Source: JBDSTZ01 sp039927975 (GTDB lineage Bacteria; Pseudomonadota; Gammaproteobacteria; Burkholderiales; Burkholderiaceae_D). Taken from it: a stretch of DNA of 8,519 nucleotides. Where the stretch lies: positions 1 to 8,519 of the forward strand of contig JBDSTZ010000144.1 in NCBI GenBank assembly GCA_039927975.1, in the 5' to 3' direction. Position 1 is the first letter of the stretch, and each line of letters opens with the position of its first letter. Below the pieces are notes generated by a model. That model saw nothing but the letters and a program-made list of their open reading frames with translations, ran no database searches and was not told the DNA's origin. Positions 1-6,648 of this stretch are shown piece by piece. Both the position numbers and the translations under genes were made by a program.

Positions 1-264
1 CTCAAGGGCCGGGCGGTGATCTGTCGCGCCGGGAGCACATCGCTACGCGCCGCGCTTTTTATGCCGAGCATGGTGGCGCGACGCCACAACCCGATACTCA
101 ATAAATTTGCAGAACGACTGCTGGCAACCGGGTTACCTAAGATGGCCGTCATCTGCGCCGTGATGCACAAACTGACTCACCTGATCTACGGCGTGATTCG
201 TACCGGCAAGCCATTTGACGCAAATTATTTGTCAAAAAAACTTGCGCTTCAAGACGGTATCTGA
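1..264 (+). CDS. IS110-family transposase, C-terminal fragment (runs in from the left edge)
   Basis: The frame is open from base 1 and ends at TGA 262-264, giving 87 C-terminal residues; the true start lies outside the window. The fragment contains the closing part of the Tnp_20 (transposase IS116/IS110/IS902) domain: GSTSLRAALFMPSMVARRHNP, then LPKMAVICAVMHKL, and the family-like ending GKPFD...LALQDGI. In IS110 elements this domain carries the catalytic serine and works with an N-terminal DEDD RuvC-like domain, guided in characterised members by a structured bridge RNA. The serine motif (usually an SG pair) would sit just upstream of the visible sequence. Only about 43 bases separate the stop from the stop of the convergent LysR gene, so the element's right end is short. 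That layout fits elements whose long noncoding end lies upstream of the transposase. Whether the whole element is intact cannot be seen. The fragment looks less GC-rich than the neighbouring genes. The family call is firm; the subgroup is not. Confidence 0.85.
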   Translation, partial: LKGRAVICRAGSTSLRAALFMPSMVARRHNPILNKFAERLLATGLPKMAVICAVMHKLTHLIYGVIRTGKPFDANYLSKKLALQDGI

Positions 265-271
265 CCCCAAG

Positions 272-303
272 CCTTTGCACAGGCCTTTGCAAGCCTGTGC
301 AAG
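272..303. repeat. Three spaced copies of a CCT(T/G)TGCA motif at the IS end
   Basis: CCTTTGCA starts at 272 and again at 284, and CCTGTGCA starts at 294, giving spacings of 12 and 10 bases, close to one helical turn. The last two units form a near-perfect 10-base tandem (CCTTTGCAAG / CCTGTGCAAG). The cluster lies between the transposase stop and the LysR stop, so it is probably part of the IS right end or of the junction with the host. The repeats are directly visible; any function is inferred. Confidence 0.6.
275..302. terminator. Inverted repeat between convergent genes (possible bidirectional terminator or IS end structure)
   Basis: TTGCACAGGC (275-284) is the exact reverse complement of GCCTGTGCAA (293-302), making a 10-bp stem with an 8-base loop (285-292). 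It lies between the transposase reading right and the LysR gene reading left, so it could stop transcription from either side. There is no clear T-run on either flank, so an intrinsic terminator is not certain. It overlaps the direct-repeat cluster and may instead be a terminal structure of the IS element. Confidence 0.45.
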
Positions 304-307
304 CCTA

Positions 308-1222
308 CTATTCCGCAAACAACTCGGCCACCACACCGCGCAGCCAGCGATTGCCTTCGTCGTGGTTGTAGCGCCGGTGCCAGAACATATTGGTCTGCAA
401 GGCCGGCAGCCGCAGCGGCGACTTGCGCACGTCCAGCTGAAACGGCCCGGCGGCGCGTTCGGCCAGCTTTTGCGGCACGGTCGCCACCAGGTCGGTGGTG
501 CTGAGGATGTAGGGAACGGCAGCGAAATGCGGCACGCTGAAGCTGCGTTCGAGCGCAATGCCGGCCTTGGCCAGCGCGTGATTGATGCCGCCGTAGGGAC
601 TCTCCATCGAGGTGACGATCAAGTGACCAACCGCACCGAGCCCTTTCAGGCTGGCCACAGCGGCGGCCTGTGGATGACCAAGGCGGAACATGCTGACATA
701 GTCCTGGCGGAACAAGCGGCGCTGGTACAGCACCGCCGGCGCATCGTCGAACGCGCCGATCGCCAGGTCGACGCGCCCGACCTCCATCTCCGTGCGCAGG
801 TCGACCTGGCCGGCGCGCACCGACGCGACCACCACCTGCGGCGCCATGGCCGCGCAGGCTTCGATCAACCTCGGCATGAAGTACATTTCGCCGACGTCGG
901 TCATCGCGATGGCGAAACGCCTGGGCGTGGCCGACGGATCGAAAGGCTGCTCCGGCTGCAGCGCCTGTTCGAGATGCGCCAACGCCAGCGCCACCGGTTC
1001 GGCCAGCCGTTCGGCGTAAGGGGTCGGCTGCATGCCATCGGTGGTGCGCACGAAGAGCTCGTCGTCGACGGTGCGGCGCAAGCGCGCGATGGCGTTGCTC
1101 ACCGCCGACTGCGTCAGCCTTAAGCGCTTCGCCGCCGCCGAGATCTGGCGCGCGCGGAACACCTCGTTGAATACCACCAGCAAGTTCAGATCGAGTCCGC
1201 GCAAGTCCACGTGTTCAGCCAT
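308..1222 (-). CDS. LysR-type transcriptional regulator, NodD/NahR-like, divergent from the homogentisate operon
   Basis: This 304-residue protein has the normal length for a LysR regulator. Residues about 10-70 form the winged helix-turn-helix, with SAAAKRLRLTQSAVSNAIAR (28-47) as the helix pair that contacts DNA. Residues about 100-300 form the two-lobed effector-binding domain. The leading DLNLLVVFNEVF and the FWHRRYNHDEGNRWLR segment near 280-295 resemble the NodD/NahR/LinR subgroup, whose members usually sense aromatic compounds. The start is ATG read leftwards from 1222; the stop is TAG at 308-310. The gene diverges from hmgA across a 94-base AT-rich gap, the classic arrangement for a LysR regulator controlling its neighbour and itself. 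Control of hmgA-fahA-maiA by homogentisate or a related aromatic is therefore a reasonable inference, but nothing in the sequence identifies the ligand. Pseudomonas hmg operons use an IclR-type repressor, HmgR, so this would be a different control solution. Confidence 0.93.
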   Translation of the reverse strand: MAEHVDLRGLDLNLLVVFNEVFRARQISAAAKRLRLTQSAVSNAIARLRRTVDDELFVRTTDGMQPTPYAERLAEPVALALAHLEQALQPEQPFDPSATPRRFAIAMTDVGEMYFMPRLIEACAAMAPQVVVASVRAGQVDLRTEMEVGRVDLAIGAFDDAPAVLYQRRLFRQDYVSMFRLGHPQAAAVASLKGLGAVGHLIVTSMESPYGGINHALAKAGIALERSFSVPHFAAVPYILSTTDLVATVPQKLAERAAGPFQLDVRKSPLRLPALQTNMFWHRRYNHDEGNRWLRGVVAELFAE

Positions 1223-1316
1223 TTACATTCGAAATAGTGATAATTCATGTATTTATATCGCAAAATCGTCCGCGCCGCATTACATTTGTCATTGACGCCA
1301 CCATGCGGGAGACACT
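1223..1316. promoter_or_regulatory. Divergent promoter region between the LysR gene and hmgA
   Basis: These 94 bases separate two divergent start codons and must contain both promoters. Bases 1221-1260 are strikingly AT-rich for this genome. They include the small palindrome TTCGAA (1228-1233), an imperfect dyad AATTCATGTATT centred on CATG (1242-1253), and GATA (1239-1242) facing TATC (1256-1259). Any of these could be part of a LysR binding site, which is often a T-N11-A dyad. I could not fix a convincing -35/-10 pair in either direction. The hmgA Shine-Dalgarno GGGAG is at 1307-1311, five bases before its GTG. Confidence 0.6.
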
Positions 1317-2627
1317 GTGAACCGAGCCAGCGAGCATCCGGCCTACCAGTCGGGATTTGGCAACGAATTTGCCACCGAGGCGCTGCCCGGCGCCCTCCCC
1401 GCGCACCAGAATTCGCCGCAGCGCGCGCCGTATGGCCTGTACGCCGAACAGCTGTCGGGCACCGCCTTTACTGCGCCGCGCGCGCACAACCGGCGCAGCT
1501 GGCTGTACCGCATTCGCCCGGCCGCCATGCACGGGCCTTTCCGCCAGATCGGCAACCGCCGCATGGTCAGCCGCTTCGGCGACCTGGCCGCGCCGCCCAA
1601 CCAGATGCGCTGGGACCCGCCGCCCTGGCCGCAAGCACCGACCGACTTCATCGAAGGCTGGGTCACCATGGCCGGCAACGGCGCGCCGGCACAACAGCAC
1701 GGTTGCGCGATCCACGTCTACGCGGCCAACCACGACATGACCGAGCGCTTCTTCTACAGCGCGGACGGCGAACTGCTGATCGTGCCGCAGGAGGGCCGCC
1801 TGCACATCGCCACAGAGCTGGGAATCGTCGACATCGCGCCGCTGGAGATCGCGGTGATTCCGCGCGGCGTGCGCTTTCAGGTCGCGCTGCCGGACGGTCG
1901 CGCGCGCGGCTATATCTGTGAAAACTTCGGCGCCTTGCTGCGCCTTCCGGATAAAGGGCCGATTGGTTCCAACGGGCTGGCCAATTCGCGCGACTTCCTC
2001 ACGCCGACGGCCGCTTACGAAGATCGCGAAGGCGCCTTTGAGCTGGTGACGAAGTTCGACGGCAATCTGTGGAGCGCGGCGATCGGCCACTCGCCGCTCG
2101 ACGTGGTCGCGTGGCACGGCAACTACGCGCCGTACAAGTACGATCTGCGCCATTTCAACACCATCGGTTCGATCAGTTACGACCACCCGGACCCGTCGAT
2201 CTTCCTGGTCCTGCAGGCGCCCTCCGACACGCCGGGCGTCGACACGCTCGACTTCGTGATCTTTCCGCCGCGCTGGCTGGCGGCCGAACACAGCTTCCGG
2301 CCGCCCTGGTTCCACCGCAACGTGGCCAGCGAATTCATGGGCTTGATCGAAGGCGAGTACGACGCCAAGGCGGCCGGCTTCCGGCCCGGCGGCGCCAGCC
2401 TGCACAACTGCATGAGCGGCCACGGCCCGGATGTGGCGACCTTCGAGAAAGCCAGCGGCGCCGACACGCGGGTGCCGCACAAGGTCGACGCCACCATGGC
2501 CTTCATGTTCGAGACGCGCGATCTGATCTGCCCTACTGCGCATGCGCTGGCGTCGCCCGAGTTGCAAGCCGACTACCACGAATGCTGGCAGGGCTTCAAA
2601 AAACACTTCGACGAGAAAGCGCCATGA
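1317..2627 (+). CDS. hmgA: Homogentisate 1,2-dioxygenase
   Basis: This cytoplasmic non-haem Fe(II) enzyme opens the ring of homogentisate with O2 to give 4-maleylacetoacetate, in tyrosine and phenylalanine breakdown. The 436-residue protein matches the family's usual length and opens with the hallmark YQSGFGNEFATEALPGALP. The iron ligands are present with family spacing: His333 (WFHRN), Glu339 (SEFMG) and His369 (MSGHGPD), matching His335, Glu341 and His371 of the human enzyme. His290 (DHPDPS) matches the human active-site His292. The start is GTG 1317: an in-frame TGA at 1293-1295 excludes anything further upstream, no other start codon lies between, and GGGAG at 1307-1311 is well placed. 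It is the first gene of the operon, diverges from the LysR regulator, and its stop overlaps the fahA start. No truncation or missing key residue is seen. Confidence 0.98.
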   Translation: MNRASEHPAYQSGFGNEFATEALPGALPAHQNSPQRAPYGLYAEQLSGTAFTAPRAHNRRSWLYRIRPAAMHGPFRQIGNRRMVSRFGDLAAPPNQMRWDPPPWPQAPTDFIEGWVTMAGNGAPAQQHGCAIHVYAANHDMTERFFYSADGELLIVPQEGRLHIATELGIVDIAPLEIAVIPRGVRFQVALPDGRARGYICENFGALLRLPDKGPIGSNGLANSRDFLTPTAAYEDREGAFELVTKFDGNLWSAAIGHSPLDVVAWHGNYAPYKYDLRHFNTIGSISYDHPDPSIFLVLQAPSDTPGVDTLDFVIFPPRWLAAEHSFRPPWFHRNVASEFMGLIEGEYDAKAAGFRPGGASLHNCMSGHGPDVATFEKASGADTRVPHKVDATMAFMFETRDLICPTAHALASPELQADYHECWQGFKKHFDEKAP

Positions 2628-3940
2628 CGATGCTACTGAACGAGACCCATGATCCGTCGCTGACAAGCTGGGTCGGTTCGGCCAATCTGCCCGACACCGA
2701 TTTTCCGATCCAGAACCTGCCGTTCTGCCAGTTCCGCCCGTGCGCAAGCGCTCGAGCCTGGCGTGGCGGCGTGGCCATCGGCGACCAGATCGTCGACCTC
2801 GGCACGCTCGGCGCCGCGCTCGACGACGCGCCACCGCTGGCCAGGTCGGCCGCCGCGCTGGCCGCGCAAGACAGCCTGAACGCCCTGATGGCGGCCGGCC
2901 CGGCGGCGTGGTCGGCGCTGCGCCTGGCCCTCTCGCGCCTGCTGCGCGCCGACGCCACGCCGCGCCCGCAGCTGCTGGTCGCGCAGGCCGACGCCGAGTA
3001 CAAGGTCGCCGCCGCGATCGGCGACTACACCGATTTCTACACCTCGATCCACCACGCCACGGCGGTCGGCAAGCTGTTCCGCCCGGATAACCCGCTGCTG
3101 CCGAACTATCGATGGGTGCCGATCGGCTATCACGGCCGCGCCTCGACCATCGGCGTGTCGGGCCAGGCCTTCCAGCGGCCGCGCGGCCAGACCCGGGCAG
3201 CCTCGGAAGGCGTACCGGACTTCGGTCCGAGCCGGAAAATGGATTACGAGCTGGAGGTGGGCATCTTCATCGGCGGCGGAAACGACCTCGGTGAACCCGT
3301 CGCCGCAGCGGACGCGGAATCGCACGTATTCGGCCTGTGCCTGCTCAACGACTGGTCGGCGCGCGACTTGCAGGCCTGGGAGTACCAGCCGCTCGGCCCC
3401 TTCCTGTCGAAGAACTTCGCCACCACGATTTCGCCGTGGATCGTGACGCTCGAAGCGCTGGCGCCCTATCGCGCGCCCTGGACGCGCGACGCGGACGAGC
3501 CGCCGCCATTGGCTTACCTCGACTATCCCGCTCTGCGCGCCGGCGGCGGCTTCGACATCGCGCTCGAAGTGCTGCTGCAGACCGAAACGATGCGGCGCGA
3601 GGGCAGCGCGCCGGCGGCGCTGGCGCGATCGAACTTTCGGCACTCCTACTGGACGGTCGCGCAGCTGGTGGCGCACCACACCGTCAACGGCTGCGCCCTG
3701 CGGCCGGGTGATCTGTTCGGCTCCGGCACGCAGTCCGGGCCGGCGCCCGGCGAGGCCGGCTCGCTGCTCGAACTGAGCGCGGGCGGCCGACAGGCGGTCA
3801 CGCTGCCCAACGGCGAACAGCGCACCTTCCTGGAAGATGGCGACATGGTCGTCTTGCGCGGGCACGCGGTCCGGGAAGGCCACCCGCGCATCGGCTTCGG
3901 CGAGGCACGCGGCACGCTGCTGGCGGCGCGCGCCGGCTGA
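2624..3940 (+). CDS. fahA: Fumarylacetoacetase
   Basis: This enzyme hydrolyses 4-fumarylacetoacetate to fumarate and acetoacetate, the last step of the homogentisate pathway. The 438-residue protein has an N-terminal SH3-like domain (about 1-125) and the C-terminal FAH catalytic fold (about 130-435). Metal ligands align with mouse FAH: Asp137 (YTDFY), Glu209 and Glu211 (YELEV) and Asp243 (NDWSARD). His144 (SIHHAT) matches the catalytic His133. The conserved blocks GYHGRAS, WEYQPLGPFLSKNF and TTISPW are intact. The start is ATG 2624 in an ATGA overlap with the hmgA stop, and GAGAAAG (2613-2619) inside hmgA can serve as ribosome binding site. The same frame stays open further upstream, but that part is out-of-frame hmgA sequence. 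The overlap implies translational coupling with hmgA. Confidence 0.97.
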   Translation: MTMLLNETHDPSLTSWVGSANLPDTDFPIQNLPFCQFRPCASARAWRGGVAIGDQIVDLGTLGAALDDAPPLARSAAALAAQDSLNALMAAGPAAWSALRLALSRLLRADATPRPQLLVAQADAEYKVAAAIGDYTDFYTSIHHATAVGKLFRPDNPLLPNYRWVPIGYHGRASTIGVSGQAFQRPRGQTRAASEGVPDFGPSRKMDYELEVGIFIGGGNDLGEPVAAADAESHVFGLCLLNDWSARDLQAWEYQPLGPFLSKNFATTISPWIVTLEALAPYRAPWTRDADEPPPLAYLDYPALRAGGGFDIALEVLLQTETMRREGSAPAALARSNFRHSYWTVAQLVAHHTVNGCALRPGDLFGSGTQSGPAPGEAGSLLELSAGGRQAVTLPNGEQRTFLEDGDMVVLRGHAVREGHPRIGFGEARGTLLAARAG

Positions 3941-3974
3941 CGCGCCATTTGTCACCATTGAACAAAGGCTCATC

Positions 3975-4619
3975 ATGAAGCTCTATACCTACTTTCGCAG
4001 CAGCGCGGCGTATCGCGTGCGGATCGCACTGAACCTCAAGGGTTTGCAGGCCGAGCATGCGTTTGTCCACCTGCTCAAGGATGGCGGCGAGCAGTACGGC
4101 GGCCCGTACGACGCGCTGAACCCCCAGCACCTGGTTCCCCTGCTCGACGACGACGGCATGCTGCTGGCGCAATCACTGGCGATCATCGAGTACCTCGACG
4201 AGACGCACCCCGAGTATCCCTTGCTGCCGGCCGACCCGCGCGGACGGGCACGCGTGCGATCGATCTCGCAGATCATCGCTTGCGACATCCATCCGCTCAA
4301 CAACCTGCGGGTGCTCAAGTATCTGGGCAAACAGCTGCAGGTCTCGCCCGAGCAGAAGAACGACTGGTACCGGCATTGGGTGGCGGCGGGACTGGAGGCG
4401 CTGGAACGGCTGGTGGTGCGCGATCCGGCCAGCGGCACCTTCTGTCATGGCGATACGCCGACCATGGCCGACGTCTGCCTGGTGCCGCAATTGTTCAACG
4501 CGCGCCGCAACGACTGCGACCTCGCACCCTACCCCACGCTGACAGCCATCGGCGAACGCTGCGAGGCGCTGGAGACGTTCAGGCTTGCCGCGCCAGAATG
4601 CCAGGCCGACGCGGTGTAG
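3975..4619 (+). CDS. maiA: Maleylacetoacetate isomerase (zeta-class glutathione S-transferase)
   Basis: This glutathione-dependent enzyme isomerises 4-maleylacetoacetate to 4-fumarylacetoacetate, linking HmgA to FahA. The 214-residue protein has a thioredoxin-like N-terminal domain (about 1-80) and a helical C-terminal domain (about 85-210), the normal size for the family. The zeta signature appears as SSAAYRVRIAL (9-19); the cysteine of the eukaryotic SSCxWRVRIAL form is alanine here, which I believe is common in bacterial homologues. Glutathione-site elements are visible as the loop at Val54-Pro55 and Gln66-Ser67 (QSLAIIEYL), and the conserved HPLNNLRVL segment starts near 106. The start ATG 3975 has AAAGG at 3964-3968, six bases upstream. 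It lies 34 bases after fahA with no terminator between, so it is the third gene of the operon. No clear terminator follows it. Confidence 0.96.
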   Translation: MKLYTYFRSSAAYRVRIALNLKGLQAEHAFVHLLKDGGEQYGGPYDALNPQHLVPLLDDDGMLLAQSLAIIEYLDETHPEYPLLPADPRGRARVRSISQIIACDIHPLNNLRVLKYLGKQLQVSPEQKNDWYRHWVAAGLEALERLVVRDPASGTFCHGDTPTMADVCLVPQLFNARRNDCDLAPYPTLTAIGERCEALETFRLAAPECQADAV

Positions 4620-4811
4620 AGACAAAGCCGGCCTGAGCCACACAAGGTAAAGCGGCTACAGGCGAGCGCGATGGACGCGCGCGGCGACGCCGGGACGATT
4701 CATGCACATCGCAATGTTTTATATAAATTGAGATCCAAGTAGGTTATGATGGCGCCCTGAGATTGCGCGATCATCGCGCTCCAACGACCTCCTCCCCAGA
4801 TAGCTCACTCA
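4620..4811. promoter_or_regulatory. Intergenic region: end of the hmg operon and likely fucosidase promoter
   Basis: After maiA the sequence is GC-rich with only weak 5-bp hairpins (AGCCG 4626-4630 with CGGCT 4653-4657; GCGCG 4666-4670 with CGCGC 4676-4680), so no convincing terminator is seen. An AT-rich island follows, containing the 10-base palindrome TTTATATAAA (4718-4727) and TATGAT (4745-4750), a good -10 match. No well-spaced -35 is evident: TTGAGA at 4728-4733 is only 11 bases away. A fucosidase promoter here is therefore plausible, possibly one that needs an activator. Confidence 0.4.
4765..4779. promoter_or_regulatory. Perfect 15-base palindrome, candidate operator before the fucosidase gene
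   Basis: GCGCGAT (4765-4771), a central C, and ATCGCGC (4773-4779) form a perfect dyad. It starts 15 bases after the TATGAT box, about where transcription would begin, and 32 bases before the first ATG. A one-base centre is too tight for a full RNA hairpin, so a protein binding site is the likelier reading. Chance is possible in GC-rich DNA. Confidence 0.4.
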
Positions 4812-6575
4812 ATGAAACTCGTCGACAATATGAACACCCCGCGCCTGCTCTTGCTGGCCGCCCTGCTGTCGGCCGGCGCCAGCGCCCTCGCCGCCTTGCC
4901 GGCGCAGCTGCCGCCCATGCCCGCCTTGCCTGCGCCCTTGCCGCAAGATAGCGTGCCGATGGGCGATTCATCGTCGGCGCCGGAAGTCAAGCTTGCCTTG
5001 CCGATCACCGCCGGTCCTTTCGCCCCCACCTGGGAATCGATCGAAAAGAATTATCCGGGCACGCCGGCCTGGTTGCGGGAGGCGAAATTCGGCATCTGGG
5101 TGCACTTCGGCCCGCAGGCGGCGGGCTTGAGCGGTGACTGGTATGCGCGCAGGATGTACACCCCAGGCACCACCGCCTACGATAATCACCTCAAGAACCA
5201 TGGCCATCCCTCGCGCGCCGGCTACAAGGAGATGCTGCGCGACTGGAAGCCCAACAAGCTCGACCCTGCCGCGCTGACCGCCATCTACAAGGCTGCCGGC
5301 GCGCGTTTCCTGATTGTCCAGGGCGTCCACCACGACAATTTCGACTTGTGGGACTCGCGCTACCAGCCGTGGAATTCGACCCGCATCGGCCCCAAGCGCG
5401 ATCTGCTGGGCGAGTGGTCGAAGGCGGCACGCGCCGCCGGCATGCACTACGGCGTGGCCTTCCATCACGAATATTCCTGGTGGTGGTGGCAGACCGCGTA
5501 TGGCAGCGACAAGGAAGGTCCGCTGGCCGGCGTCCCTTACGACGGTCGGCTCTCCCTCGCCGACGGCAAGGGCACATGGTGGGAAGGCCTCGATCCGCGC
5601 CGCCTGTACAACGCCGATCTGCGCGAATACAAGGGCGTCACGGCAGCGGCAAACACAAGGTGGAGTCCGCCCCCGGCCGGGCTGTTCAGCCGTCACGAGG
5701 CGTATGCGAAGTGGTACGCCACGCAATGGGCGCTGCGCATCATGGATGTGGTCGACCGCTACGATCCCGACTTCATCTATACCGATGGCACCGGCCCGCA
5801 GCCGTTCAGCGGCAGCCACACCGGCACCGGCATCAAGGCCGACGCCACGCAGAGCGTGATCGCGGATTTCTACAACCAGACGCTGAAGCGGCGCGGCAAG
5901 GTCGACACCTTCAGCGTCATCAAATTCCGCCCGACCACCAATGGCACGGTCAACACCGAGGAAGGCACCATCCCCGCCGGCGTCAAGACCGACCAGGCCT
6001 GGATTGCCGAAACCTCGGTGGGCGATTGGTACTACGCGCCGAATTTCTCCTACGATTCCGGCGCCGTGATCCGCTACATCCTCGAGCAGGTCGCGCGCGA
6101 CGGCAATGTCGCCATCTGTGTGTCGCTGCTGCCCGACGGCTCGCTCGACGCCGGCAGCAGCCGCATGCTCAAGGAGGTCGGCGCGTGGATGCAGGTCAAT
6201 GGTCAGGGCATTTATGGCAGCAAGGCCTGGGCCGTGGCGGGCGAAGGCGAAGATGGCAAGCTGCGCGTCCTGCCGGGCGGCGGTATCGACAAGAGGCAGG
6301 CCGAGTTCAAGTTCGGCCCCAAGGATTTCCGCTTCACCGTCGGCGGCGACGGCTCGCTGTACGCCTTTGGCATGATGGTGCCGGCCGCCGGCAGCGAGAT
6401 TCGTATCCGCTCGCTCGGCAAAGCCAGCACGCTGCTGGGCAAGCCGGTCAACGCGGTCACGCTGCTCGGCCACACCGGCGCGCCCTTGCGCTGGAAGCAG
6501 GAAGACGACGCCCTCGTCATCACCGCGCCGGCGGCCATGCCGTTCGCCTCCGCAGTGGCGTTCAACATCAAGTAA
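4812..6575 (+). CDS. Secreted GH29-type alpha-L-fucosidase
   Basis: Predicted to release alpha-linked L-fucose from glycans by a retaining mechanism, in the periplasm or outside the cell. The 587-residue protein starts with a signal peptide (hydrophobic LLLLAALLSAGASALA, 12-27; likely cleavage after ALA), then a Pro/Ala/Leu-rich linker (about 29-50). The catalytic barrel spans roughly 70-460. Family landmarks are KFGIWVHFG (92-100), DWYARRMY (109-116), HHDNFDLWDS (173-182), the nucleophile Asp325 in PDFIYTDG, and WIAETSVGDW (397-406), the counterpart of the family WETC block. A C-terminal beta-sandwich follows (about 470-587; VTLLGHTGAPLRWKQ). A long insert rich in tryptophan and acidic residues (about 220-290, with WWWW at 223-226) separates barrel blocks. 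ATG 4812 is the first start and ATG 4830 an equally possible one; neither has a good Shine-Dalgarno. Family assignment is firm; the exact glycan and linkage are unknown. Confidence 0.9.
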   Translation: MKLVDNMNTPRLLLLAALLSAGASALAALPAQLPPMPALPAPLPQDSVPMGDSSSAPEVKLALPITAGPFAPTWESIEKNYPGTPAWLREAKFGIWVHFGPQAAGLSGDWYARRMYTPGTTAYDNHLKNHGHPSRAGYKEMLRDWKPNKLDPAALTAIYKAAGARFLIVQGVHHDNFDLWDSRYQPWNSTRIGPKRDLLGEWSKAARAAGMHYGVAFHHEYSWWWWQTAYGSDKEGPLAGVPYDGRLSLADGKGTWWEGLDPRRLYNADLREYKGVTAAANTRWSPPPAGLFSRHEAYAKWYATQWALRIMDVVDRYDPDFIYTDGTGPQPFSGSHTGTGIKADATQSVIADFYNQTLKRRGKVDTFSVIKFRPTTNGTVNTEEGTIPAGVKTDQAWIAETSVGDWYYAPNFSYDSGAVIRYILEQVARDGNVAICVSLLPDGSLDAGSSRMLKEVGAWMQVNGQGIYGSKAWAVAGEGEDGKLRVLPGGGIDKRQAEFKFGPKDFRFTVGGDGSLYAFGMMVPAAGSEIRIRSLGKASTLLGKPVNAVTLLGHTGAPLRWKQEDDALVITAPAAMPFASAVAFNIK

Positions 6576-6578
6576 TCA

Positions 6579-6625
6579 GCAGGATCAGGCGAACCGGCCC
6601 CTGGCGCCCTGTTCGCCTGCCCTGC
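6579..6625 (+). terminator. Strong hairpin directly after the fucosidase stop
   Basis: GCAGG (6579-6583) plus CAGGCGAAC (6586-6594) pair with GTTCGCCTG (6611-6619) plus CCTGC (6621-6625). This makes a 14-bp stem with a small internal bulge and a 16-base loop. It begins four bases after the TAA. No T-run follows, so it may be an mRNA-stabilising 3' structure or help termination rather than act alone. Confidence 0.55.
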
Positions 6626-6648
6626 CCGCATTCGCTTCCGTCCACATG

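Noticed and set aside
215..1123. Plus-strand open frame (302 codons) opposite the LysR gene
   Set aside because: It overlaps the transposase end and runs antisense to the regulator; the His/Arg-rich text matches no family.
1245..2834. Long minus-strand open frame (529 codons) opposite hmgA
   Set aside because: It is Arg/Ala/Val-rich with no recognisable domain and lies fully antisense to a clear enzyme gene; such mirror frames are expected in GC-rich coding DNA.
2633..3976. Long minus-strand open frame (447 codons) opposite fahA
   Set aside because: Composition is shadow-like and it is antisense to an intact fumarylacetoacetase; no motif or ribosome site supports it.
4626..4680. Possible terminator after maiA
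   Set aside because: Only 5-bp stems (one with a 22-base loop) and no T-run; too weak to call.
4968..6473. Long minus-strand open frame (501 codons) opposite the fucosidase
   Set aside because: It is a mirror of the GH29 gene's codon pattern, with no domain seen.
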